Made by a program: the position numbers and the translations under genes. From Colletes latitarsis (Eukaryota > Arthropoda > Insecta > Hymenoptera > Colletidae), in contig NC_135144.1 of the NCBI RefSeq assembly GCF_051014445.1, positions 9,238,001 to 9,302,000 on the forward strand: a DNA stretch of 64,000 nt. Reading direction: 5' to 3'. Position 1 is the first letter of the stretch. Each line of letters opens with the position of its first letter. The notes under the pieces are model-generated. The model was not told the origin of the DNA. It saw only the letters and a list, made by a program, of their open reading frames with translations, and did not search any database. This document shows, one piece after another, positions 45,547 through 58,294 of this stretch.

Positions 45547-46277
45547 CGCCTCGTCTTTTCCTAAAAACGTTAAGAATTGCGGGCAACCAAGTGTGATATG
45601 CAAATTATCGCCTACCTCTTCCTCTCTTAATTTCTTGCGGATGTTCAAAAACCTCGAGGTTTTGTAACGTTTGGAAGCCGCAACGAGACGGTCTGACGAT
45701 TATGCAAATTTGCGCATTACTGAATTTAGGCTCGTTAACCCGTTTCCACTGGAAGATGGTCCGCAACAGTGCTTGTCGTTCAACGTTGCTGAATTTCGGA
45801 TTGTGCAGTGAAAAAACGACGCGTTTATTCGGAGAGCCGGTGACTAAGTTTCAAATTTTAGAACAATTCATTTGCATTCTTACAACTTTAGAATTCTTTG
45901 TCTCTTTGATAGCCTTAGAATTATTCTAAACAATATCCTTGTAGATATAATAAATAAATGACGACTAATTCAAGTCGCGAGAACTAAAGCTGACTAACTC
46001 TATAGCCTTTGTTTTCAGTAATGCCATTATTCTTGGACACTGACCCGAGAAATAAATACCCATCCTTGTGTTTATAATAACAATAAATAATTCTTTGCAT
46101 AGTAGATAAAATTTAAAGCTAATAGTAAATAAAGAAAATGTATGGGAATTTTGTACATACAAATCCAGGAAAGAAAACGAAAACTGAAGACACAAATCAG
46201 GAAAAGGAAATTTGTAGAGAAAAAAGAGAAAAGGAAAAAAGTGATAATATTAGAGACGGATAAAAACATGGAGTATA
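45547..46277. other. unassigned; purine-rich end
   Basis: No gene recognised. From about 46130 the plus strand is purine-rich (Lys/Glu-coding character), like the ORF1 remnant after copy K, so K may be inserted in the same retrotransposon remnant. Confidence 0.35.
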
Positions 46278-47158
46278 CAGGGTGATCGGCCACTCCTAGG
46301 GAATTCTAGAGGCCAAAATAAGACGAAAATCAAGAATACCAATTTGTTGATGGAGGCTTCGTTAAAAAGTTATTTACAATTAAATTAAAAAATTTCAAAT
46401 CGTTATAAAAAAATTATTTTCGGTTGCAAGAGTCGATCGCAATCATTTTTGGTCATTACACATACCCCCGAAATCCTACGCATTTTCGAGAAAAAAATTC
46501 TTTACCGAAAATATAATTTCAGGCCAGAAATGCTTCCCGAAAATTTCATGTGAATCTTTAAAACACTATAACTTCTGAACGGATTGGACGATTTTAATTT
46601 TCAAAAACGTAAACTACGCGTATTTTAGTGTAGAATACGTAGAAATTCTAAAAATATTCGAAAAATTGTTCCTTGACCCCGTAAAGTTAGAAAAACCCAA
46701 TAAAAATGATTCAATTTTCAAACAGCCATAACTCCTATAATAGTGAATATATTTCAATGAAACTTTTTTCTGAAGTAGAGCCCATAGGTACCTACAAAAA
46801 AGTATTAAACAACTTCTCTGTAGGACATCAAACGAAATTACTAAAAATAAAAAACGAATTTTTAAGAAAAATCGACAAGCCTAGGTGCCTAAATTTTTCG
46901 GCGAAATTGAAAAGTTTCAAATCGTTCTGGAAAAATTATTTTCGGTTGTGGGGGTCAATTATAATCATTTTTGGTGAATAGACATACTCCCGAAATCTTA
47001 CCCACTTTCGAGAAAAAAATTCAGTACTGGCGGAACTTTAAACGTTAATAACTTCTTAACGAAGCCACCATCAACAAATTGGTATTCTTGATTTTCGTCT
47101 TATTTTGGCCTCTAGAATCTCCCATTAAAATTTTTCCCTGGGGTAGCCGAACACCCTG
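46278..47158. mobile_element. CAGGG-family element, copy K
   Basis: Left end CAGGGTGATCGGCC, right end complete, TATA on both sides. Interior: short unit, long module, short unit. The ~15 bases normally following the left terminus are deleted. Confidence 0.88.
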
Positions 47159-47169
47159 TATAATTAGAA

Positions 47170-47990
47170 GTAAAAATGCGAGTAAAATAGAAATAAGTTG
47201 CGTGGTAAAATAAAGAACAGAAAAGGGATATTTAGAGGTTCAAAGAGTTTAAGATGAAAGAGGCAGAAACCGCAGAATTGGCAATGAGAAGAAGGAGGAA
47301 TTCGTAGAAGAGGGGATAGAAAAAAGCCTTGCATCAAGGAAAGAAAATAAGAGAAAGGAGAGGAAGGCCAACAAAAGCAATCCAAGCAGAAAAACTGAAA
47401 AAAGAGAGAGGAGGATTGGAGGATTTTTGTAAAAAGAGTAGAAAGAGAAGTAGATTTCTACAAAAAGATAGACCAAGAAAAAGGATAAGAAATCACTGAT
47501 GTAGAGTCAGAAGCTGAGACTGAAAAAGCGAGCAATAAGCATCTAGGTGAGGTGACAGAAATTGCAGAGGGAACAGGTAAAACAGAAATAGTTAAACTAC
47601 TGAAAGGGCTGGTAAAGGAAGTAAAAAGCAATGGAGAGGAATAGTGCTAGATAAAGGGAAAGTGTGAGAGGAAGACAGTAAAAAGGTGAAGAAGAAAATA
47701 GCAGAAATAGAAGAGAAAGTAAAACGATTAGAAGACAAAGGAGGAAAAGAGGATTGTAAAGAGAATAAAGCAGAAAATAATTGAACTGGAAGAAAGAGTA
47801 AAGACAAGAGTAATAGGCAGAAAAATAAAATTGAAGGAAAAAGAAAATTTATACATTAGAAAATTTTCGGAAAAAAAGAGAAAGGCGAGAGGAAAAATAA
47901 TATGGTTGTTAAAGGGCTAAAGAGCAATACAAAAGATTTACAAGTACAGATAAAGCAATACTTTGGAGGTATAGAATATAAAATAATAAG
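47170..47990 (+). pseudogene. non-LTR retrotransposon ORF1 remnant (coiled-coil, lysine/glutamate-rich)
   Basis: A strongly purine-rich plus strand gives Lys/Glu/Arg-rich, coiled-coil-like peptide in shifting frames with many stops. Near 47900 it reads NNMVVKGLKSNTKDLQVQI, which fits the RNA-binding core of ORF1 proteins of L1/R1-like elements. No endonuclease or reverse transcriptase follows. The long minus-strand frames here (47164-47807) are leucine/serine/phenylalanine shadows. Confidence 0.5.
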
Positions 47991-48640
47991 AATTTTTTTA
48001 CTTTACCACGCTTTGGCATATTTGGTTGTGCTTATTTCTCCAGTCGTTTTCAACACGTTAACAAAAAGATAGCCACGACTATGTTTTATTTATAACTGTT
48101 TAGTATTTACTCCCGCTGAGAAGAGGCGCGATGATAAATAGCCTACTCTGTTCTCTGATATACAGGTTAAATCTCGTAATGGAATGATTTCGAGTAACTC
48201 ATAAATTTCCTGTACGACAAAATGTTTCAAATAAAAGTTGCGTGCTATCAATCGAAATGTTCGGTACAGTAATTAATTATTTGTTATTTTACTTTTCTAT
48301 CGAGATATTGTAGATGTCGAACCCAAGTTTGATTCTAGATGCGTGCTGACGGTTTTCCTTCTTAATGCTTTTCAATGCTCAACAATTTTGTACCAACAAT
48401 ATAATAACGTAATTTATTTCTATGTTATTAACAAATCATACATTATTTGTTACATATATTACTTGGTATGGCTTATTTCATTTACAATCAACTGATTTTC
48501 TCTATTGTAATGTACAATGTATATGTAATACTATATATGTAACAAATATATGGTTTTTTAAACATATAGAAATTAATTATGTTGTTCATATTGTTGATAT
48601 TTGTTTGACATTGAAGAAAATGCATTAAGAAGAAAAATCA
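47991..48640. other. unassigned, A+T-rich
   Basis: No recognised gene or repeat. The plus-strand frame at 48422-48628 has no motif. Confidence 0.35.
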
Positions 48641-48647
48641 TGAGCAG

Positions 48648-48724
48648 ACATCTTGTGGGGGATCGAACCCGGATCACCGAGATTCGTAGTCGAATACTTT
48701 ACCGCTACAGCCACGACTTCCTCC
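48648..48724 (-). ncRNA. tRNA-like sequence (tRNA pseudogene or tRNA-derived SINE head)
   Basis: The minus strand has an A-box-like GTGGCTGTAGCGGTA, a T-loop/B-box GGTTCGATCCC at normal spacing, and an anticodon-loop-like CTACGAA. The acceptor ends do not pair and the anticodon stem is poor, so I do not call a functional tRNA. Confidence 0.45.
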
Positions 48725-48807
48725 AGTTACTCTTAATCCTGTAACTAAATTACTAAAAGCACGAAACATTTTCAAATTTTATTTTCAAATATTGCAACGT
48801 TAGGTGT

Positions 48808-48862
48808 AATACCACTAGATACAAATTGTAATAATTTATAGTAATATGTATCTAGTGGTATT
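48808..48862. repeat. short perfect inverted repeat
   Basis: AATACCACTAGATACA (48808-48823) and its exact complement (48847-48862) are separated by 23 A+T-rich bases. It is a compact hairpin of unknown role. Confidence 0.85.
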
Positions 48863-49554
48863 TCGAAATCGAGTTTCATGCTCGCAATATCTCTTTGCCA
48901 GAAGAGATGTTTTAATAAAGTTTGTTCGAACTAAAGCGTTTATGAATCAGAACTGGTACGCGTGAGTTGTCGATAGTACTCTGTTGTTCCTTTCCATGAA
49001 CATTCTAGGAATGTGCACGAAAAACTGTAGACACGTAATGATTGAGAGACATTCGCTCCGGGCAAACGCGATACTGGTTTAAACATACTCTTCCGGCTAG
49101 ATCTCCCTGTTTTCCGTTAAGTCTCGATTCTCGTTTATCCCCGCTCTTCCCTGCGATAATCGCGGCAATTATTCGAAACGTCGCATCGCATCGTCGCGTA
49201 ATATTCGTCCCTGAAGCGTCGTAATAGCTGGAAAGGCGACTTCGCGGAATAATCGACCGTAGTTAATAAATCTCCCTACTCGTTCGCTTTCCGTGTAATT
49301 AACGTTGCAAATGCTTGAACGCTGGCGTCCCGACGTCCATCTCTTGCACCAATAACGACGCGATAACATGCATCAATGCAGTTTCTTGTCCCCTTTAATT
49401 ACTTGTTACGGTTAGGATTTACTATCCTTGTATAAAAAGACTACGAAAGATACTCTTTCAATAAATTTCGTTTATTATTTACCTACAGCTATAAATATAT
49501 CCAAAGTTATATGTAGTACTCGTTTTTAAGAAATTCTGCGAAGGAAAACGTATG
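48863..49554. other. unassigned sequence
   Basis: Mixed composition, small antiparallel frames near 49042-49369, no recognised motif. Confidence 0.35.
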
Positions 49555-49850
49555 CAGGATGTTCAGCCACCCCTGGGAAAAAATTTAATGGGAGATTCTA
49601 GAGGCTAAAATAAGACCAAAATCAAGAATATCAATTTCTTGATTGAGTCTTCGTTAAAAAGTTATTAACGTTCAAAGTTCCGCCTGTAGAACGGCAATCT
49701 GCGAACAGCTGCGTGTGCGCTATAGTGAAACTGTAAACGTTAATAACTTTTTAACGAAGCCTCTATCAACAAATTAGTATTCTCGATTTTCGTCTTATTT
49801 TGGTCTCTAGAATCTCCTATTAAAATTTTTCCCAGTGGTCGCCGATCTTG
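49555..49850. mobile_element. CAGGG-family element, copy L (ends only)
   Basis: A 296-base near-palindrome starting CAGGATGTTCAGCC, with a decayed right terminus (GATCTTG). The centre matches copies A and G but in the opposite orientation (gaacagctgcgtgtgcgcta). Confidence 0.83.
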
Positions 49851-50734
49851 TATATTACTGTTTAAAGTTACTTGTAATTCTACGCAGAAAGCGTCAAAAT
49901 TAAACCCTATACGAAGTCTTCATCTTAGAAAACGTTTAATATAAAGAGTTTTTTAACAGCAACCGCGGTCGAAGCATTGAAATTACATAGATAAATAGTT
50001 TCGATTGAATAGCACTCGTAAAAAAATAACATTAAAATCGAATCTTTCGCATCCAGATCGGTAACGTAGGCGTATGATCGAGAGGACGCGCGTTGCATGA
50101 TCTACGAGCGTGCAGGTTAGGTGTCCGAAGCGCTGTTACGATTCCACTTGCATAAGTCGAACGTGTCCAGTGTTCGAAACGAGAAGAACCAGTCCCTGAA
50201 GACATTCAACCATTTCAGCTGACAAGAAGCACTCATAAACCCTCTTGTGCGGCTAACAAGTTTTAAAAAACCTGCTGTGATCTGGATCATCCGGTGTCTA
50301 GATTATTCCTAGAGCTACATTTCTCAGGCTAGATTGTTCGGTTTCCACGGAGGAATTTCAAGCGAACGCCCCAAGGATAAATTGTTTTTCAGGATCGCGG
50401 CGTAATAAATTAATTAATTCGAGCGAGCGATACGCAATTAATTTCAGTGGAAGTTAACGATCTAAAAATATCTAAAATATTGATTAAAGCGGATGATACG
50501 AAATTAATTGGCTTTGAGTGGAAGCGGGCATCTTTTTAAGATTTTAACCCCCTGAGAATCGACTCTAGAAGGAACCCAAGTTTCTTAGGGCTTACCGATA
50601 CTTTAAAATTTAAACTTAAAATAATATCTGAGCTCATAGTACCCAGACACGACTATGAAAATTAAAGTTTAAGATGAAGAAATCTTCCACTGTTTCTACT
50701 TTTTGTATCTGGTCATTAAAGGATCCTCTGAACA
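49851..50734. other. unassigned sequence
   Basis: No gene or repeat recognised; composition is slightly richer in G+C near 50040-50400. Confidence 0.35.
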
Positions 50735-50963
50735 AAGGAAGTCGCAATCACGGTTATAAAAGAATGGTTAATTTTCAATTCCCCGAAAGGCAAAAGTCGG
50801 CTTTGTATCTTGCCGAACGTAGAAAAGGACAGTGAATCAAGGATAAATAAGAATAACACAATGTGAAACTTATTTATTTTTCAATTTTTGTTAATGGGAC
50901 CTTTACTAATATATTTGTAAGGTTACTTTGATTGAAACAAGACCAAACATATTTAACAAGATT
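50735..50963. repeat. W repeat, copy W2 (no LTR insertion)
   Basis: Aligns continuously across the point where W1 carries the solo LTR (gaacaaaggaagtcgcaatc joining to ggttataaaagaatggtt). Confidence 0.7.
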
Positions 50964-51067
50964 TTGTACTCTGTAAGTTGTAGGTTAAACACAAATTATA
51001 TCGTGTTTGATCTTATTTTAATCAGAAAACTCTCACAAATACATTGGTAAAAGTTTCACTAAAAGAA
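50885..51067. repeat. imperfect inverted repeat, ~75-base arms
   Basis: The W2 end (about 50885-50963, with acctttactaatatatttgt) is followed by its diverged inverse (about 50990-51067, with acaaatacattggtaaaagt). W1 has only the left arm. Confidence 0.65.
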
Positions 51068-51109
51068 AAACAAAAATAAAAAAGGTTCGTCTTTGCAATA
51101 TGTGCTGTT

Positions 51110-51167
51110 GTCTCAGCGATATTCGAACCCAGATCAGGTTACGCTACGCGTTCCGCTTGAGCTTTGT
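51110..51167 (-). ncRNA. decayed tRNA-like fragment
   Basis: The minus strand has AGCTCAAGCGG (A-box-like) and GGGTTCGAAT (B-box-like) at about the right spacing, without convincing stems. It is probably a SINE or tRNA pseudogene. Confidence 0.3.
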
Positions 51168-51309
51168 GTGGTGTGTCATGGGGAGTCCCCTCTCACTAGT
51201 AGGGATGACTACCGTTCAGTTATCCAAGCATTGCTATATACGGTTTAGAATTTCTATTCCTTTTAAAAATAGTATTTACTTTTATTTGTATCTGCTGTCA
51301 TAATTTGTG

Positions 51310-51651
51310 TCGTTGGAATGTTTTGCAAAATTACTTGCTAGCATGTTTACTGGCTATTTTTAGTGTGTTAATAGTAAGGTTTTTATTCACGTCATTTATC
51401 TTATTTATTTTTCTCCACATTTCTTCGCTCGATGTATTATTCTTAAGCGAAGATATCTATCCTTTATCCATGAATTTGTTTTACTTCTTTTTGTTTCCCT
51501 TCGAGGAAGCGCTCTGTTCCCTATTCAATTCTGCTTTGTTTGCTTCTGTTTTATATTTTTCGTATAAGTTGTAAGCGTGTTTGGAATCTTTAACTATCGA
51601 TTCGCATTCCTTGTTCCACCATGGCAAGTTCTTTTTATGGGGAATCGATTG
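51310..51651 (-). pseudogene. non-LTR retrotransposon remnant (region between endonuclease and reverse transcriptase)
   Basis: On the minus strand the frame reads LPWWNKECE then KHAYNLYEKYKTE, a frame slip, then SSEEMWRKINKI and later an FCKTFQ segment. The tryptophan pair with the cysteine, and the MWRKI segment about 60 residues on, are the conserved linker between endonuclease and reverse transcriptase in jockey/I/R1-type elements. Both enzymatic domains are missing. Plus-strand frames here (51305-51899) are shadows. Confidence 0.6.
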
Positions 51652-51660
51652 TTAGCAATT

Positions 51661-52788
51661 TTTTACGCGAGACGAACGTTGGAGTTACTATATTCCCTAC
51701 TGCATATATGCAACAAGCAAAGGCTAAAGAAACAAGAGATCAAATTTCACATAGCAATCGGAGAAAATGTCAATATTTTTTTACGAGGGTAATACCAAAT
51801 CATATTTTTATGGCTTTAACAAAATTTTTGGAGGGTGAAACAGCATTATTTCGAGATACACTTACAACTAATTCTTCGTTTTTAATTTTACGATTTTGAT
51901 AACATATTGAAATGTATTGGAAAAGCCTAAAATACTCGGTTTCTATTTAAATCTGACGATGTTTCGACGGCCGCCATACTGTTTTTTGCGATTTCGACCA
52001 CTAGCGCCGCCATGTCGCGGAAGTGATTTCAGCTGGGATTCCAAAGAAATTGAATAAAACGCCAAGTCGACGATCCACTATTGCATCGGACAGGTTCACG
52101 GAACGGTGTCCACGATTCGAGCTACCCAACCGAAGAAAATACAATTTCGCAGAAGCGATTCCGTCGACGTGCCGGAGTAATCGAGCTGGCCTTGAAGAAA
52201 ATTGACGAATCGTCGATGCCAGGACGATCGGCCAACTTTAAGACCCGTGCATGCCTGGAAGAGGAAATTGTTGGCGCATTACCAAAGCGTAAGAATCGTA
52301 CTCGACACTGATTCTTGGCATTCTGAAAGACTGTTATATTGCACGATTCAATCAAGCCTGGGGCACTTGAAATTCCATCAAACGAAGAAAATGATTTGTT
52401 CCTATTTTTCGTTATATCTCAGTGAATTGAAATTCAAGAAATAAATACAAACATTTGAATCAGTTTTGTTATTGACCAATAGGCGGTGTTAGATCAATAT
52501 TTATTTAACTTTGTTTTTTACAGAATAATTTAAATATCAGTTGAATTATTGTTTTCCAGTCACTGTTGAAAATACTTAGGTTATAACACATTAAACAAAC
52601 AAGGATAAGTTTCTTGCGAGAATAATAGACTTTTTAATGTAATTTCTTTTTTAATAAAATAAGTATTCGAGTTTCGCGAAGCTAAGAATCAAGTTTCGAC
52701 CCATCTTTAATATAATTGTAAAGTTAAAAATTGTGTGAATCATATTCTTTTCTATTTTTGCTTCATTCTATGACATGTTAGCTTTTAT
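51661..52788. other. unassigned sequence
   Basis: Overlapping frames at 52023-52444 in a mixed-composition patch carry no motif I know. The remainder is A+T-rich. Confidence 0.35.
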
Positions 52789-52792
52789 TTGA

Positions 52793-53310
52793 GGAGGTAC
52801 TGCGGTCTAGAATCTCGAATAAATCGATTTTTTTTTTAATTTTATTTCCTTACAGTGAAACCTTATTTTTTAAACTGGATTCCATAATATCTCAAGCTTT
52901 AGTTGATCGATTTACTTCATATTTGGGAAGAATCTGAACAGATCTGAGCTGAACACAATAAAAAAGCTAAAAAATATAAATTCAGAATTAAAAATTTCGC
53001 CATTTTGTTATTTATCGGGATTCTAACTTCTCCCTAATTCCTACTATATGTACATCCTTTCTAATGAAGATACTTTCTACCTCTCTGCATTAAATTAGCG
53101 GATCGATCAGAATCGTGAAAGTCAATGGAGCATTATACATAGAAGAGCCATTTAACAAGAAGCTATAACAACCAGAATTTTTAATATTTTTTAATGAAAA
53201 CAACACTGTTCGTACATGTAAGATAAATAAACATATCTGAAAAATTTCGATACAAAATGGCGTACTTGCCATGAAAAAAAAATCACGAAACAAACCGAGA
53301 AAACTCGTTT
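52793..53310 (-). mobile_element. T1 TTAA-target element, second copy (inverted)
   Basis: It starts GGAGGTACTGCGGTCTAG after TTGA (a decayed TTAA). Its unique centre matches the centre of the 47-709 element in reverse complement (for example agaacttctccc-type and ttgagatattatggaatcca segments). The far terminus is lost after the acgaaacaaaccga segment. Confidence 0.75.
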
Positions 53311-54013
53311 GTTTAAAAAATGTTACTATTGCTAGAGATGGTTGGCCAGTTTTAGCCAGTGCACAGGCGGCTTTACAAACGCTGGAAGCAACGACTCGTT
53401 TCCACCGAGGTGCGGAATAGTAACGAAGATTACCGTAATTCCACCGTAAGAGGCTACTACCACCACGGTCATCGCGCTTAGAGCAGAACCGGCGAACCGT
53501 TATGAATCGCCATTATTTTTACCAGAACCGTACGCAAAAGGTGAACCGTTAACATTTGCGGTAATTTTAATGGTTCTGGATAGATATATATGCATACACG
53601 ATCGCCATTTTTTTCCCTATCTTGACCCTGTTTATTCAGAAAAATAACCACCGGGATTCGATAGCTGTCATCGTAACCCAGACAAGCGACGAGTTTTAAT
53701 TATGGGGTCAGTCGCAGCAAAGTTGCTTGCGGATTGGCCGGTCTTTAAAATCTACTCCTACATATGTCATCATCGTATAACCGTTAGAAGTGACTTTGAT
53801 GATCGCCCAAAGGAACTTTGCCTCGATCGTTTCCCAATTACTCCAACCAACGTTCATCGCTGCCATTACATATTAAACGCGGTAAAAAGTATTTTATTCT
53901 CTTATTTAATACAGTTAAAATATGTAGGGTGAGGTACAAATTAGTCCCTAGATACCGATTGAACATGCAGCTTAGTATCCATGGTATAATTTAAAAAGTC
54001 AATATTTATTATA
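53311..54013. other. unassigned sequence
   Basis: No recognised gene or repeat; a 76-codon plus frame at 53702-53932 has no motif. Confidence 0.35.
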
Positions 54014-54292
54014 CAGGACGTTCGACCAACCCTGGGAAAAATTTTAATGGGAGATTCTAGAAGCCAAAATAAGACAAAAATCAAGAATAATAATTTGTTG
54101 ATCGAGGCTTCGTTAAAGAGTTATTAACGTTCAAAGTTCCGCCTGTAGAACGGCGCGTGTAAAACGGAACTTTAAATGTTAATAACTTTTTAACGAAGCC
54201 ACGATCAACAAATTGTTATTCTTGATGATCGTCTTATTTTAGCCTCTAGAATCTCCCATTAAAATTTTTCCCAGGGATGCCCCAACACCCTG
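54014..54292. mobile_element. CAGGG-family element, copy M (ends only)
   Basis: A 279-base near-palindrome, CAGGACGTTCGACC to CACCCTG, TATA on both sides, with the same short centre as copy E. Confidence 0.85.
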
Positions 54293-56122
54293 TATATCCG
54301 CTAAATATTACTTCCAATATTACTTGGAATCTATTCTTGTAACAGAAATAAATTCTTTTCACTGATTATGCTTTAGCCTCGGTAGTTAATTCTCTTTTAA
54401 AAGATTTTTTCTACAAAATGCAAGCAAAGTAAGCAACCTACTGGATTCATAATTCGAAAATAAAATGAAAATTGTACACAACGAATAAAGTGAGGATCTT
54501 TTGCAAAAGTTCATAGATAATCAGAGAAGCTAGATAAGCATCCCCTAATTAAGGACAAGCGGCAGTTGTTGCCACAACTACTCGTACGCAACTACTCGTC
54601 CAGCAACAATGGCGAGCCAGTCGGCCGGCTGGCAAGCGAAGATGAAAAACGTTCGACCCACTTTCGACCAGCAAGCAACTTGGTCGTTATCTTGGGTGGC
54701 AGGATTCTTTTCCACGCACAAAGGCACCGATTGCTCGCGTGCGATGCTTATCCTGCGCGTAGTATCGATCCATCGTACGGCCCTGGGGCCCCTCGTTATC
54801 TTTCCACTGCGAGAACGCTTTAAAATGCACCTGCTGCTCTTTCTAGACCTGGCCGATTCTCGCATGCTTCGCTGCCCCCTCGTACTTGCGATTCGAGGCT
54901 CATATCCGCCCTCTGAGAACCCACCGACTTGTTTTTACCTTTATTCATGACCCTCTTCCTCTCTCCGTGCTCCTCTTGCCTATCACGAACAACAAGACTA
55001 ACGACGATTTATTGCACACTGTGTAAAAACTATCCGAAACGTGGACAAAATGCAGCTAAACCGAATTTTTTCAAACAATAAAAACTACTTTTGATAATAC
55101 TTGAAACTATAAGATACAACGGAAGTCTTGTAAATATTAGAAAAGCGTGGAAAACTGTACAAGAAAACACTGAATCATAGTTTTAGTTGGATTTTTAATT
55201 TTCCAATAGTTAGCAAGGGAGGCGTTACGAGCGCCTCTAGCGGTGATTTTTTTATTTATTTCCTAACCATAGTTTTCCTTCTTCATTAATAAGGAGATCC
55301 TTCTGTAATTCGATAATAATTCTATGATTCTGTATGAGCTTGTACAAAGCTTAAAATGATTTTAAGAAGAAGAATCATTTCGATCAATTTTCATTTCTAA
55401 TAAAAGAAATGACACACGAGGTCGCATGCTAGTTTTGTATGGGATATATTCGGAATATGATTATAATAATATGTAATAAGTAAATCTTGCACATGTTTGC
55501 TCAAAAAAAAGAAAATTCTGTGTCGTCGTTACAGTATATTTCCACCAAACAGTACAAATTTGCAAAATGTTCAAGGATCAACTTCCAATTTTGATAGGCA
55601 CTGTGGTCCCTCGATATTGTTCGCGGAGTCATGTTCATCAATTCCTAGAACTGCTTCAACGAGCCGAGCGTCCATGTTATCTACAACTCGCGATCAGTAA
55701 TTACGCAACAACAAATGAATCACCGAAAGAACAAAAATAACATTTTTATATTTTCTAATTTATAATTATGAAACTATTTTAATCACATTGCTGAGCTTTC
55801 TTCAATGGAAATGATATTAAACAAGGCCATATTTGCCCTCACGGGTGGGTATTAGGAGAGGAACAGAAAATAAATTAAACGCTTTTTACAACTGTAATGT
55901 GAGGTGAGAAATACCAATAAAAGTAAAAAAACAGTGTTACTATAATATAAATAGAAAAAAATGATAATAATCTATTAAAATCTTGATGAAAACTCTTAAA
56001 AACATGAAATGTAGAAAATGAAATTAACATCACAAAAGAATCTAGACAAGACAATAGAGTAGACGACTAACTAGACTCCATCGAGAACGTCCAAAAATTG
56101 TTCTGCTCGGTTCATGACCATG
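54293..56122. other. unassigned; G+C-rich island at 54550-54960
   Basis: 54550-54960 is G+C-rich and open in three overlapping frames (54566-54823 and 54609-54950 plus; 54578-54865 minus). None has a recognisable domain. The rest is A+T-rich and unassigned. Confidence 0.35.
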
Positions 56123-56124
56123 TA

Positions 56125-57771
56125 TAGTACGGGCTACGATATAGTGAAGCTGTGAACTGAACTCTGAAGAATCGGTACTGATTGATACATACTGTGGAAT
56201 TCAAAGCCATTGCATTCTGTTCTAGAGTTCAACGCAATAAATTTAACAAGACATAATACATATTTAAAATTCCACCGACGACTTGCTCAATTAATGAAGG
56301 AACAAACAAATAATGTTAAATCACATAATTGGAAAACGGCTGTGAATAAAGTAATAAGAATCGAAGAAGAATATAAATAATAAATAAAAAGAGCAAATCG
56401 AAGAACAAGAGAGGAAAATTATTGAATTTTTGGTTCAATATATTATATGTATAATTCATTCGATCTTAACCATATACAGGGTGTTCGGCTACCCCTGGGA
56501 AAAATTTTAATGGGGGATTCTAGAGGCCAAAATAAGACGAAAATCGAGGATACCAAATTGTTGATGGAGGCTCCGTTAAAAAGTTATTTACAATTAAATT
56601 CAAAAATTTCAAACCGTTCTGGAAAAATTATTTTTGATTGCAGGGGTCAATTATAAGCATTTATGGTGAATAGACATATCCCTGAAATCCTATCCACTTT
56701 CGAGAAAAAAAATCGGCTAGGTGTTGAAATTCTTTAGCAGAAAAAAAATTTTTCAAATTGTTTTAAAAAAATTATTTTCGATTGCAAGAGTCGATCGCAA
56801 TCATTTTTGGTCATTATACATACCCCCGAAATCCTACGCAGTTTCGAGAAAAAAATTCCTTGCCGAAAATCTAATTTTAGGACATATTTGCTTCCCTAAA
56901 AATTCATGCGAATCTTTAAAATGTCATAACTCTTGAACGGATTGGACGATTTTAGTGTTTAAAAAACCAAACTAAGCGTATTTTGGTGGAGAATATGTAG
57001 AAATCGCAAAAATATTCGAAAAGTTGGTTCTTGACCCCGCAAAATGAGAAAAACCCCATAAAAATGGTCCAATTTTCAAACAGCCATAACTCCCACAATT
57101 GTGAATATATTTCAATGAAACTTTTTTCTAAAGTAGAGCTCATGAGTACCTACAAAAAAGTATTACACAACTTTTCTGTAGGGCGTTAAATAAAATTACT
57201 AAAAATCAAAAACGAATTTTCAAGAAAAATCGACGGGGGGTAGGTGCCTAAATTTTTCGACGAAAAAGAAAAATTTCAAATCATTATAAAAAAAATATTT
57301 TTGGCTATGGGGGTCAATTACAATCATTTTTGGTGAAGATTCATATCCCCGAAATCCTACTCATTTCCTAGAAAAAAATTCGAGTAGGTGTGAAATTTTT
57401 CGACAAAATTAAAAAATTTCAAATCGTTCTGGAAAAATTATTTTCGGTTGCAGGGGTCAATTATAAGCATTTTTAGTGAATAGACATATCCCTGAAATCC
57501 TACCCACTTTCTAGAAAAAAATTCAGTACGGGCGGAACTTTAAACGTTAATAACTTTTTAACGAAATCTCCATCAACAAATTAGTATTCTTGATTTTCGT
57601 CTTATTTTAGCCTCTAGAATTTCCCATTAAAATTTTTCCCAGTGATGGCCGAACACCCTGTATTCACGTCCTAATCTTCTCATATGTACTTATCAATGCC
57701 GTTTAACGGTAAACATCCTTACTTTAATGCCTAACCGATTTTATATCCGCGCTATATCATGGCCCGTACTA
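56125..57771. mobile_element. putative R-family element, copy R3, containing CAGGG copy N
   Basis: Left end TAGTACGGGCTACGATATAG and right end CGCTATATCATGGCCCGTAC form inverted R termini flanked by TA (56123-56124 and 57772-57773). The interior apart from copy N does not align with R1/R2, so this is either a diverged R or two unrelated ends. Confidence 0.5.
56477..57660. mobile_element. CAGGG-family element, copy N
   Basis: Complete ends (CAGGGTGTTCGGCT and complement) with TA on both sides. Interior: two short units, long module, two short units. Frames such as 56721-56936 are unit by-products. Confidence 0.88.
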
Positions 57772-57773
57772 TA

Positions 57774-58292
57774 CTTTTTGTTTAAAACGGATACAACGTC
57801 ACCTGCAAAGTAGAATTAAAGTTACAAAGGTGAAAGATCCGAACGATAAAAATTAACAACCTAATAATGTTCATTTTATCGCGTCGAAAAAAGAAAAATT
57901 CACTCGGTATCGTTTCCATTCCTATTTCTATTTTATCTTCGACCGTTTCGCAGGCATAACGGTTATAAAGTAGTAATTGCACGCGGTTTTATGTAAGAAA
58001 AACGCGCACCGCTCTGGAGAAGTCGGAAGGCAGATAATACTTCGATTATAATAATCGCGACACGTTTCCCGTTGCCGCTTCGATAGCATCGATCGAGGCC
58101 TTCCTCGATTTAATGTGCCGTGCTTACCGGTCATCACTGAACGTTTCTACTTCTTATAATTAGCGATAAAGGTCGTTTCTCACGAACGAATCCAAGTTGC
58201 GAATGTTCATCGATTATAGTTCTTAATTATAGCGTGATAAGTTATTTTAATGGGAAACATTTCCTTGATTAAAGAAATGGCTAATATACACT
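57774..58292. other. unassigned sequence
   Basis: Two overlapping minus frames (57782-58137) without motif. Nothing else recognised. Confidence 0.35.
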
Positions 58293-58294
58293 TA

